A stretch of DNA of 64,000 nt from Sulfurimonadaceae bacterium (GTDB lineage: Bacteria > Campylobacterota > Campylobacteria > Campylobacterales > Sulfurimonadaceae): positions 48,475 to 112,474 of the forward strand of contig JADGDM010000003.1 of assembly GCA_016744905.1 (NCBI GenBank), in the 5' to 3' direction. Positions 57,128 to 64,000 of the stretch are shown here, in pieces. Position numbers and translations under genes: made by a program. The notes under the pieces are model-generated. The model was not told where the DNA came from. It worked only from the letters and a program-made list of their open reading frames with translations, and ran no database searches. How positions within the stretch are numbered: the first letter of the stretch is position 1; each line of letters begins with the position of its first letter.

Positions 57128-57649
57128 ATGGAACGAAGAGATTTTTTTACATCTCTTGGTAACAAGCTCAAGGGCGAAAGCCCTAAAGCTAAAGACTTAC
57201 CGCTAAGACCTCCTTATAATCGTGATGAATCTCTTTTTCTCAATGAGTGTCATAAATGCAACGCTGTATGCGCCACTGTTTGTGAAGAAGATATTATATT
57301 AATTGCTTCAGATAAAACCCCCTACCTTAGCTTTTCATCAAGTGGTTGTACTTTCTGTGATGATTGTGCAGTAGCCTGTGAATTTGGTGTTTTAGATGTT
57401 AAAAATGGACAACAGATTTATGCGAATATAGATATCTCCCCTGATAGTTGTCTTGCTTGGAATCAAACCATGTGCTTTTCATGTAAAGATCCTTGTCTAG
57501 ATAATGCCATAATATTTCAGGGACTTTTTAAACCCGTTATTGATATGAGTAAGTGTACTGCTTGTGGATTTTGTATCAGCCGCTGTCCAACAGAAGCAAT
57601 AAAAGTAGAGATATTAGATAGTACAATTAAAAAGGACGAAGAGATATGA
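57128..57649 (+). CDS. napF: Ferredoxin-type protein NapF
   Basis: This 173-residue cytoplasmic iron-sulfur protein starts MERRDFFTSLGNKLKG and carries cysteine clusters CHKCNAVCATVC, CTFCDDCAVACEFG and CTACGFCISRCPTEAI, plus CFSCKDPCLDN. NapF helps mature NapA before export. It overlaps napL by four bases (ATGA). Confidence 0.9.
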   Translation: MERRDFFTSLGNKLKGESPKAKDLPLRPPYNRDESLFLNECHKCNAVCATVCEEDIILIASDKTPYLSFSSSGCTFCDDCAVACEFGVLDVKNGQQIYANIDISPDSCLAWNQTMCFSCKDPCLDNAIIFQGLFKPVIDMSKCTACGFCISRCPTEAIKVEILDSTIKKDEEI

Positions 57650-58596
57650 AAATAGTTTTAACACTGCTGTTTATTTTAACATCACTACTTGCTGAAAAAT
57701 TTCAAATGCCATCAAAAGAGTTTACCTGTAGTGGCGCAGTAACAGATATGGTAGTACAAAAAAAGACACTATATGTTGCTACCGATGCAGGAGCTGTTGA
57801 TGTATTCGATATCAAGAGTACTAAGCTTCTTTACAGTATAAAAATTGATAAAATTACTGACTTTATGGGTGATGAGATAGACTCTAAAATCTATTCTGTA
57901 GATGTTTTGGATAAAAGTGTTTTGATTCTTTCTCAGGCGCCCAAAGGATTTAGACAGCTACATGTCTATGAAGCAGGTCAATTGGAAATGATTATTTCCA
58001 ATAAAGAGATGCTTTATATTGGTCAAGCAAAATTTCTAGATAAAGAGACCCTACTTCTAGGTACATTGGGTAATGAAATCATCTCTTATGATAAAAAAGA
58101 GAAGTCCAAAAATTGGATACATCAAATTTCACAATCTAAATTCTCAAACTTCTCGCTTAATGAAGATAAAACACAGATAGTTATTGCTGATGAGAGTGGC
58201 GATCTGAAAATTCACAATACTAAAGATGGTTCATTTATTAAAATATTAAAAGATCAAAACCTTGACAATGTTTTTCAAGTAGATTTCAAAAACAGTATCA
58301 TAGCCACCGCCGGTCAAGATAGACGTGTTGTTGTTTACGACTTAAAAAGCAACTCCGCTTATTATAAAACCGCTTCTTTCTTGATATATGGGGTAGGCCT
58401 CTCTCCAAGTGCTGCACGTGTTGCTTACTCTAGTGATGAGCAAAATAATGTAACGGTATTTAATACAGCGACTCAACATATTATAGGAACTTTTGGTGGA
58501 ATTAAAATGACTCTAAGTAAAATTTTATTTCTCAATGAAAATGAATTCCTAGTCTCCAGTGATGATATCACAGTCAATCTATATAAAATTAAATAA
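57646..58596 (+). CDS. napL: Periplasmic beta-propeller protein NapL
   Basis: This 316-residue protein has a signal peptide (about residues 1-16) followed by repeated WD-like beta-strand units such as YVATDAGAVDVFDIKS, IVIADESGDLKIHNTKDG and IATAGQDRRVVVYDLKS. This matches NapL of Campylobacter and Wolinella nap operons, by position and fold. Its role is unclear; mutants in other species show modest effects on nitrate reductase activity, as I recall. Confidence 0.82.
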   Translation: MKIVLTLLFILTSLLAEKFQMPSKEFTCSGAVTDMVVQKKTLYVATDAGAVDVFDIKSTKLLYSIKIDKITDFMGDEIDSKIYSVDVLDKSVLILSQAPKGFRQLHVYEAGQLEMIISNKEMLYIGQAKFLDKETLLLGTLGNEIISYDKKEKSKNWIHQISQSKFSNFSLNEDKTQIVIADESGDLKIHNTKDGSFIKILKDQNLDNVFQVDFKNSIIATAGQDRRVVVYDLKSNSAYYKTASFLIYGVGLSPSAARVAYSSDEQNNVTVFNTATQHIIGTFGGIKMTLSKILFLNENEFLVSSDDITVNLYKIK

Positions 58597-58605
58597 GGCA
58601 ATAAC

Positions 58606-59049
58606 ATGCAATTTAACGAATCAGAATTTTTAGTCGAATCTATTGTACCTGATGATGAACTTATCATCTCGAGAACAGATCTCAAAGGAAACATCACTTA
58701 CGCCAATGAGACCTTTGCCGATATCAGTGGTTATGAAATGTCTGAACTCATCGGAAAACCTCACAATACAGTTCGTCATCCAGATATGCCTTCTTCTATT
58801 TTTAAAACATTATGGGAAACACTCCAAAATGGCAAACAATGGACTGGAATTGTTAAAAACTTGCGCAAAGACAAGGGTTTTTATTGGGTAAAAGCGATAG
58901 TATCTGGAGTGTACAAAAATGGTGAACTTGTCGAATACAAATCACTACGCACGCCAATTACATATGAAGAAAAATTAGAGGCTCAAAAAAACTATGATAA
59001 AATGAGACTCGAAAACAATGAAAAAATTAGAACCATATTTTATAAGTAG
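58606..59049 (+). CDS. Aer/CetB-like PAS-domain protein in the nap operon
   Basis: This 147-residue soluble protein is a single PAS domain of Aer type: SRTDLKGNITYANETFADIS, then VRHPDMPSSIFKTLWETL and WTGIVKNLRKDKGFYWVKA. These match the FAD-binding PAS of Aer and CetB, in which the tryptophan and RHPDMP region pack on the flavin. No output domain is present, as in CetB, which signals through a separate CetA receptor. Its place between napL and napD suggests redox or energy-taxis sensing linked to nitrate respiration. Confidence 0.85.
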   Translation: MQFNESEFLVESIVPDDELIISRTDLKGNITYANETFADISGYEMSELIGKPHNTVRHPDMPSSIFKTLWETLQNGKQWTGIVKNLRKDKGFYWVKAIVSGVYKNGELVEYKSLRTPITYEEKLEAQKNYDKMRLENNEKIRTIFYK

Positions 59050-59057
59050 GAATTAAA

Positions 59058-59447
59058 ATGAATATTTCAAGTATCGTCGTTCAGACACTACCAAAATTTG
59101 TTGAAGAAGTTGTAGAATCTCTAAAAAACACCCCTGAATGTGACTATCATCTGCATGATGAAAAAGGTCGTATTATTATAACTATTGAAGGTGATGGAGT
59201 AAGTGAAGAACTTGAAAAACTACATGTTATTGAAGCCATTCCACATGTTATTGCTGCTGATATGCAGATGGCATTTAGTGAAGATGAGCTTGATGAACAT
59301 ATGGAAGTTATTAATAATGCAGATGTTGTTCCAAAAATGCTCAATGATGATGATATTAAAGCAAAAGACATTGTCTACAACGGTGATTTAAAGAAAAAAG
59401 ATTTAGAAGGTTTTGCCAGATCTTATGAAAAACCAGAAGGTAAATAG
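59058..59447 (+). CDS. napD: NapD-like chaperone for NapA signal peptide
   Basis: The first 80 residues of this 129-residue protein follow the NapD ferredoxin-like fold: MNISSIVVQTLPKFVEEVVE, CDYHLHDEKGRIIITIEG and AIPHVIAADMQMAFS. NapD binds the NapA Tat signal to prevent premature export. A 45-residue acidic extension (VINNADVVPKMLNDDD) makes it longer than E. coli NapD (87). It abuts the next gene: TAG then ATG. Confidence 0.85.
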   Translation: MNISSIVVQTLPKFVEEVVESLKNTPECDYHLHDEKGRIIITIEGDGVSEELEKLHVIEAIPHVIAADMQMAFSEDELDEHMEVINNADVVPKMLNDDDIKAKDIVYNGDLKKKDLEGFARSYEKPEGK

Positions 59448-59759
59448 ATGGCAGTTATCTTTACATCAACCATCAAAATGGATGGAGACAAGTGGTATAT
59501 AGAACTTAAAGACATGGTAGATGAACGTGTGGCTAAATGTTTGGACATGACAGAATTTGCTGAAAAAGTAGAAGACTTTGGCAGTGATTATGGTGGAAAT
59601 ATCGACTCAGTAAACTGGTACAAAGATGATAATGTACCAGAACCGGTTATGAATGAAATCCGTCAAGCCATGGCAGATCATAAAGCTGAGATAGAAGAGG
59701 CTCAAGGGGAATTAAACATGAATCCTCAAGCTGCAGATGATGGTGAATTTAGACCTTAA
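59448..59759 (+). CDS. Small acidic protein of unknown function, end of nap operon
   Basis: This 103-residue, strongly acidic soluble protein has MAVIFTSTIKMDGDKWYIEL at the start and a helical C-terminal half. No metal-binding cluster or signal peptide is visible, and it contains a single cysteine (about residue 29). It begins immediately after the napD stop, so it belongs to the nap transcript. I do not recognise a family. Confidence 0.7.
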   Translation: MAVIFTSTIKMDGDKWYIELKDMVDERVAKCLDMTEFAEKVEDFGSDYGGNIDSVNWYKDDNVPEPVMNEIRQAMADHKAEIEEAQGELNMNPQAADDGEFRP

Positions 59760-59772
59760 TCATCTTTTATAA

Positions 59773-59793
59773 CTGCCGTATCTTCTACGGTAG
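59773..59793. terminator. Bidirectional hairpin between nap operon and PKD gene
   Basis: CTGCCGTA/TACGGTAG form an eight-pair stem with one G-U pair and a five-base loop between two convergent genes. It overlaps the last codons of the minus-strand gene. T-runs after the stem are weak on both strands. Confidence 0.5.
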
Positions 59794-62700
59794 CGTCATT
59801 ACACACTTTGGATTTTTTCGATTATCACTAAAAAATGGTTTATCTTTTGTTTCATTTTCACTGATAAATGGCTCTTCTAGACTTCCAAAAGTTGGATCAT
59901 AATTATAAACACTAAATGCTTTACTTACATCTGAAATATTACTGGTTGATGACCAAGCATTATCTGGATTGTTTTGAAAAATACCAATAAAGACTCCGCT
60001 AGTATTCTGAAAATCAATCACAGTCAATAACTCTTTAATATTTGGAAGTCTCCATTCATCTGATCCATTAAGAGATAGAGCATTACAATAGTTAACTGAA
60101 TCAGCCCATTCAGCCTTACTTGGAAGTGTATTGTCTTGCCAGACTAAGCGACTTTGATAATCTATCACAACACCATTACTTGCATCTCTTTGCACTAAAG
60201 GCGTGTTCTCATTTCCACGAACACACCGTACAGAGTATGAATAAACTTGACTACTCCATTTTTCAGTTCCTTCATAAAAGTCAACATAACGTCGATCATT
60301 TGAACCCAAAGTAGTTGCGGTCCAAAATGTTGTGCGATATTCCATTGTTAAAAAGATAGAGGAGTCAATTGATGGGTAATTGCGATTTCTGTGCATAATA
60401 GAAAACAGTTCATCTACTTTTGGAAGTCTCCAGTCACTATACGTTCCAAGTGTTAAATTAGAGCAATATCCCGCAGCTTGATCCCCGCGAATTGGATTAT
60501 ATGTAGTAGGATTATCATCTTGCCACATTAGTCCACTGACGCCATCAGTTACTATATCATTGCTTCTAGAATAATTCGCAATCGCACCTATTTGATAATA
60601 CCCATCATCTCCCGTAATATTGCTATACGTTTGATCTGTTTTTTTAACATACTCTAGAGAGATAGCAGTAATACTAACTTTCGAAATTTCACTATCAAAC
60701 TCTCCATCGTTGACTATCAACTGTAGAACATAAGTTCCACTTCTATCTGCACTAAAGTTAGAGTTAGACGTATTGGCATCAGAAAATATAACATTAGAAT
60801 CAGCAGGTTTAGAAAAGACACTCCACATATACGTCAATATATCATTATTTGCATCACTACTCAGAGAACTGTTTAATTCATAATTTTGATCAACATAAGC
60901 ATAAGCATCTGATCCAGCATGTGCTACAGGCGCAGAATTTGCTGTATTTGCAATAATACTTACTTGGGAGTCAACCGTATCTACACTATCAATGGTTCCA
61001 TCATTCACTACTAAATTAAAGATATAAGTACCGTCAATATCAGAGGTAAAAGTTGGACCCACTGTAGTATCACCAATAAGTGTATTAATGCCACTACCAC
61101 TAGGAACACTATAAACACTCCATTGATAGCTTAAATTATCATCTACATTATCATCACTACTTGCGGAAGCATCAAGTGTCACTTCAAAAAGTGTCTCTAC
61201 ATTTTGATTGATACCTGCATTGGCTACAGGGGCAACATTATCTTCTGTCGCCGTAATAGAAACCTCATCTACACTGCTACTAAGTGTTCCATCGTTAACC
61301 ATTAATTCAAAAACATATCCACCAGACGCATAAGCAGTAAATTGAGGATTACTACTATTTTCATCACTTAAGCTAATATTAGCACCACTTGGTACAGTTT
61401 TTATACTCCATGCATACGTTAATGTATCACCCTCATTCGCATCACTACTATCTATTCCATTTAATGTCACCACTGAACCAGTAGAGACTTCTTGGTCGAT
61501 ACCTGCATTTGCCGTTGGCGCAGAATTTGCAGTACTGGCAACAATAACAATAGTATCTATCTCACTATCTAAGTTACCATCATTAACTGTTAAATTGAAA
61601 GTATAGTTTCCATCTACATCAGGCGTAAATGTGAACTCTAATAAAGGAGTAGAAACAAAGAGCACACCACTTGTCCCAGGTAAATCTGCTAATATCCAGT
61701 CATACGTTAAACTGTCTCCATCTACATCATTACTTTGAGAAGCATTTAAAACAACGGGACTTCCTGTCACAACATTTTGATCTGATCCCGCATTTGCAAC
61801 AGGAGCCAAATTAGCCGTTGTAGCACTTACCTCAACAGTGTCAGGTAAACTGTCTAAAAGTCCATCATTAACACTTAAACTAAAAGTATAATTACCATCA
61901 ATCAAGACTGTAAAACTTGGTTGAACAGCGTTAATATTGGAGAGTGTAATATTACTATTAACGGGTTCAGTGACAATATTCCATGTATAAATAAGTGAAT
62001 CATCATCTAAATCACTACTGAGCGATCCATTCAAACTAACTGTTGAAGCAGTTGGAACAGTTTTATTTGAACCGGCGTCAGCGATAGGTGCTCTATTGGG
62101 AATACTTGCTCGAACCAAGAGTTCATCAGTAGTACTCGACAACGCACCATCAAAGACTATTAATTGAACAATATAATCCCCATCAACGTCTGCTTTAAAA
62201 TTTATTTGAGAACCCAGTTGATTACTTAAGAGGGTAAGCACACTACTCCCAGGTTTAGAACTGATAATCCAATTGTAAGTTAAACTATCATCATCCAAGT
62301 CACTACTGCGATTTCCATCTAATAATAAAGTGGTATTGACATCCACTATCTCATCTAGCCCAGCATTTGCTGTTGGTGCTCGATTTGCAGTCGTAGCTTC
62401 AATTCTAACACTATCACTTAAACTATTAAGTACTCCATCATTTGTAGTAAAGGAGAATGTATAGTTACCATCTACATCTGGAGTAAAAGTAGAAGCCAAT
62501 AATGTACTATCATTAAAAATCAAGCTACTCCCACTTGGTCTACTATTTAAAGTCCAAAGATAGTTTAGGCTGTCTCCATCTAAATCATTTCCAGAACCCT
62601 CTAGTGTTACCAGAGTAAGTGTCTCTATATTTTGGTCATTTCCTGCATTCGCGGTGGGTGCTCTGTTTGGAGTACTTGACTCAATTCTAACACTATCATT

Positions 62701-64000
62701 TAAACTGTCCAAGATACCGTCATTCGTATTTAACGTAAAACTATAGTTACCATCTACATCAGGAGTAAACGTTGGATTCACATCTGAGGTATCTAAAAAT
62801 ATTAAATTACTACCTGCTGGTTTTTCATTTAATATCCAAAGGTAGGTGAGCGTGTCTCCATCCTCATCACTTCCTGATCCACTTAATGTTACTGTGTTCA
62901 GTGTCTCTACCTGCTGATCAACACCTGCATTAGCAGTTGGCGCTCTATTTGGTGTAAATGCAATCACTGAAACAGTATCAAGCAGACTTTGAGATAAAGC
63001 ATCACTAACATAAAGAGCAAAGGTATAGTTACCATCAAGAAGCGGTGTAAAACTAGGATTAGAGATAGCGGTATCATTTAATACTATATGGCTAGAAAGA
63101 GGTTGCGTCACAACACTCCATGTGTAACTTAAAATATCCCCATCAATATCATTACCCGAACCATCTAAACTGACTAAACTTAGTATCTCTACATTTTGAT
63201 CTATTCCTGCATCAGCAGTAGGTTTAGTGTTTGGGATAATCGGGGTAAATTTTATAATTTTAACTTCATCTGGCGCGCTGGTAAATTTTCCATCATAAAC
63301 AGTTAATGAAAAAATATACGCACCATCAACATGGGCTTCAAAAGCAGGGTTAGAACTATTGACATCGCTTAAAACTAGTGTACTGCCTAATGGTTCTGAT
63401 TTGAGTGTCCAAAAATATATCAAGTTATCATTATCTACGTCACTACTCAAAGAGGCATCTAGTCTAATCTCTAGCGCGCTACTGTTTTCATCCAAACCGG
63501 CATTGGCCTGAGGGATGTGACTTCCAGTGGGGATCTCTTCTCCTGCATCAAGCATCGCTTCATTTAAATTTTCTTGCGCTTCTTGAAGAGAGATCAAAGT
63601 AACATTTAAATCATTTTCAACTTTTGCATCAAAACTGTCACTAGAAAAGTCTAACTCTGTAGATAAGGAAAGAAGCTTATCTGCATCAAGAGTAATACTT
63701 CCATCCTCACTACTATTATCATCCAAGGCTTTAATTAAACGGGTGTAGTTGAGTGCTGCCTCTTCATCATCAGGAAAAAGATCATAAGGCGTAGTGTTAC
63801 CATTAATCGCATCAATAGTACTCACCTTCGTTGAACCTACATAAACGGAAACTAAATCACCTGCGTCACAAGAGAAGTTACCACTGCTGTCTGTATATCC
63901 TGATTCTCCAGAAGAGCAGATATAGGTGACGCCAGCTGCGGCATAAACCATACTACTTTTGGTGACTGTTTCCGTAGGTGGGCCTTTTATCCCCTCACTA
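59785..64000 (-). CDS. Large surface protein with ten PKD-like repeats and two DUF1566 domains (5' end beyond window)
   Basis: The frame is open from the window edge to TAG 59785; the first internal ATG is 63951, but 16 more in-frame codons precede it, so the gene is truncated by the window. It starts with a cysteine-containing beta module (TYICSSGESGYTDSSGNFSC). Ten tandem repeats of about 95 residues follow, each with a PTANAGxDQ-like start, a DxDGDxLxYxW core and a DGNYTFxLxVNDG end. Two DUF1566-like domains end it (GLMWQDDN ... DWRLPKVDEL; RLVWQDNT ... EWRLPNIKEL). It is probably secreted and cell-surface or matrix bound. Confidence 0.85.
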   Translation of the reverse strand, partial: SEGIKGPPTETVTKSSMVYAAAGVTYICSSGESGYTDSSGNFSCDAGDLVSVYVGSTKVSTIDAINGNTTPYDLFPDDEEAALNYTRLIKALDDNSSEDGSITLDADKLLSLSTELDFSSDSFDAKVENDLNVTLISLQEAQENLNEAMLDAGEEIPTGSHIPQANAGLDENSSALEIRLDASLSSDVDNDNLIYFWTLKSEPLGSTLVLSDVNSSNPAFEAHVDGAYIFSLTVYDGKFTSAPDEVKIIKFTPIIPNTKPTADAGIDQNVEILSLVSLDGSGNDIDGDILSYTWSVVTQPLSSHIVLNDTAISNPSFTPLLDGNYTFALYVSDALSQSLLDTVSVIAFTPNRAPTANAGVDQQVETLNTVTLSGSGSDEDGDTLTYLWILNEKPAGSNLIFLDTSDVNPTFTPDVDGNYSFTLNTNDGILDSLNDSVRIESSTPNRAPTANAGNDQNIETLTLVTLEGSGNDLDGDSLNYLWTLNSRPSGSSLIFNDSTLLASTFTPDVDGNYTFSFTTNDGVLNSLSDSVRIEATTANRAPTANAGLDEIVDVNTTLLLDGNRSSDLDDDSLTYNWIISSKPGSSVLTLLSNQLGSQINFKADVDGDYIVQLIVFDGALSSTTDELLVRASIPNRAPIADAGSNKTVPTASTVSLNGSLSSDLDDDSLIYTWNIVTEPVNSNITLSNINAVQPSFTVLIDGNYTFSLSVNDGLLDSLPDTVEVSATTANLAPVANAGSDQNVVTGSPVVLNASQSNDVDGDSLTYDWILADLPGTSGVLFVSTPLLEFTFTPDVDGNYTFNLTVNDGNLDSEIDTIVIVASTANSAPTANAGIDQEVSTGSVVTLNGIDSSDANEGDTLTYAWSIKTVPSGANISLSDENSSNPQFTAYASGGYVFELMVNDGTLSSSVDEVSITATEDNVAPVANAGINQNVETLFEVTLDASASSDDNVDDNLSYQWSVYSVPSGSGINTLIGDTTVGPTFTSDIDGTYIFNLVVNDGTIDSVDTVDSQVSIIANTANSAPVAHAGSDAYAYVDQNYELNSSLSSDANNDILTYMWSVFSKPADSNVIFSDANTSNSNFSADRSGTYVLQLIVNDGEFDSEISKVSITAISLEYVKKTDQTYSNITGDDGYYQIGAIANYSRSNDIVTDGVSGLMWQDDNPTTYNPIRGDQAAGYCSNLTLGTYSDWRLPKVDELFSIMHRNRNYPSIDSSIFLTMEYRTTFWTATTLGSNDRRYVDFYEGTEKWSSQVYSYSVRCVRGNENTPLVQRDASNGVVIDYQSRLVWQDNTLPSKAEWADSVNYCNALSLNGSDEWRLPNIKELLTVIDFQNTSGVFIGIFQNNPDNAWSSTSNISDVSKAFSVYNYDPTFGSLEEPFISENETKDKPFFSDNRKNPKCVMTLP

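Larger units (their letters stand above)
1665..63480. repeat. Dispersed iterated palindrome RGCGCGCY (36 GCGCGC sites)
   Basis: GCGCGC starts at 1666, 3231, 4773, 5755, 7165, 9140, 9476, 9533, 10579, 14418, 14760, 15664, 18958, 21184, 21648, 21836, 28165, 28350, 29785, 30675, 32023, 33838, 35014, 36340, 36756, 36843, 37855, 41776, 45034, 46522, 47705, 48219, 50246, 50709, 63273 and 63474 (hand count). Twenty-one read AGCGCGCT and ten more fit RGCGCGCY. All lie in genes, and codon phase varies: Ser-Ala-Leu at 4773, Glu-Arg-Ala at 5755, Pro-Ala-Arg at 32023. The reverse-order control CGCGCG was seen about once (near 22932). Confidence 0.8.

Noticed and set aside
59785..63300. Regular repeats that could suggest CRISPR or satellite DNA
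   Set aside because: The period of about 285 bases equals one PKD-like protein domain, and copies differ at DNA level while keeping protein motifs.

Overview
The window looks like a stretch of chromosome from an AT-rich, motile, respiring Campylobacterota (Epsilonproteobacteria), most like Sulfurimonas and its relatives. This is a judgement from gene content, not a database match. The supports are a napAGHBFLD-type nitrate reductase operon without napC, a fused ResB-CcsA cytochrome c biogenesis protein, a fliN followed by an unusually large fliO-like gene, a gltBD-accD-thiE-rlmH-dksA-like order, and low GC. Genes are densely packed on both strands with many ATGA or TAATG overlaps. No rRNA, tRNA, CRISPR array, insertion sequence or prophage was seen. 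No gene-free stretch exceeds 300 bases; the largest (51642-51891) holds the nap promoter.

Layout. 1-687 (-): the start of a cation/proton antiporter (Mrp/Mnh) operon. 772-9900: a membrane-lipid and efflux neighbourhood, with two fatty acid desaturases flanking a TetR-TolC-adaptor-RND operon, then an RNase H-domain gene. 9902-22916 (-): a 30-residue membrane peptide, CcsBA, DNA polymerase I, an HDOD protein, a chemoreceptor, UvrA and a TauE/SafE permease. 23055-24683 (+): flagellar switch and export genes (CheX-like, FliN, FliO-like). 24703-34743 (-): a roughly 10 kb probable operon with glutamate synthase, acetyl-CoA carboxylase beta, a ThiE-family protein, RlmH, a DksA-like protein, a membrane protein and a Dus enzyme. 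34912-38296: RecO, a degenerate class II aldolase-like protein, BioA, an ABM-domain protein and a diheme lipoprotein. 38497-45251: a cell-division block (PpiD-like, FtsA, FtsZ, J-domain protein, polytopic membrane protein on +; RsmH and FtsL-like on -). 45305-51641: a response regulator with a damaged GGDEF motif, an unknown protein, DbpA, a hemolysin III-family protein that seems to start at ATT, and an AsmA-like fusion protein. 51892-59759 (+): the periplasmic nitrate reductase operon, carrying an Aer/CetB-like PAS protein and an orphan acidic protein. 59785-64000 (-): a surface protein with ten PKD-like repeats, cut by the window edge.

How the genes work together. The nap operon, CcsBA, GltBD and the Mrp antiporter describe a nitrate-respiring cell with c-type cytochromes and ion-gradient bioenergetics. 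The chemoreceptor, CheX-like protein, FliN, FliO and the PAS protein link respiration to taxis. The desaturases, RND pump and TetR suggest a coupled response to membrane-active compounds.

The most unusual signal belongs to no single gene: the hexamer GCGCGC occurs 36 times by my reading, mostly as RGCGCGCY, while the control CGCGCG was seen about once. It is read in all three codon phases, so it looks like a DNA-level iterated palindrome comparable in style to cyanobacterial HIP1. It is absent from 50715 to 63272, which covers the nap operon.
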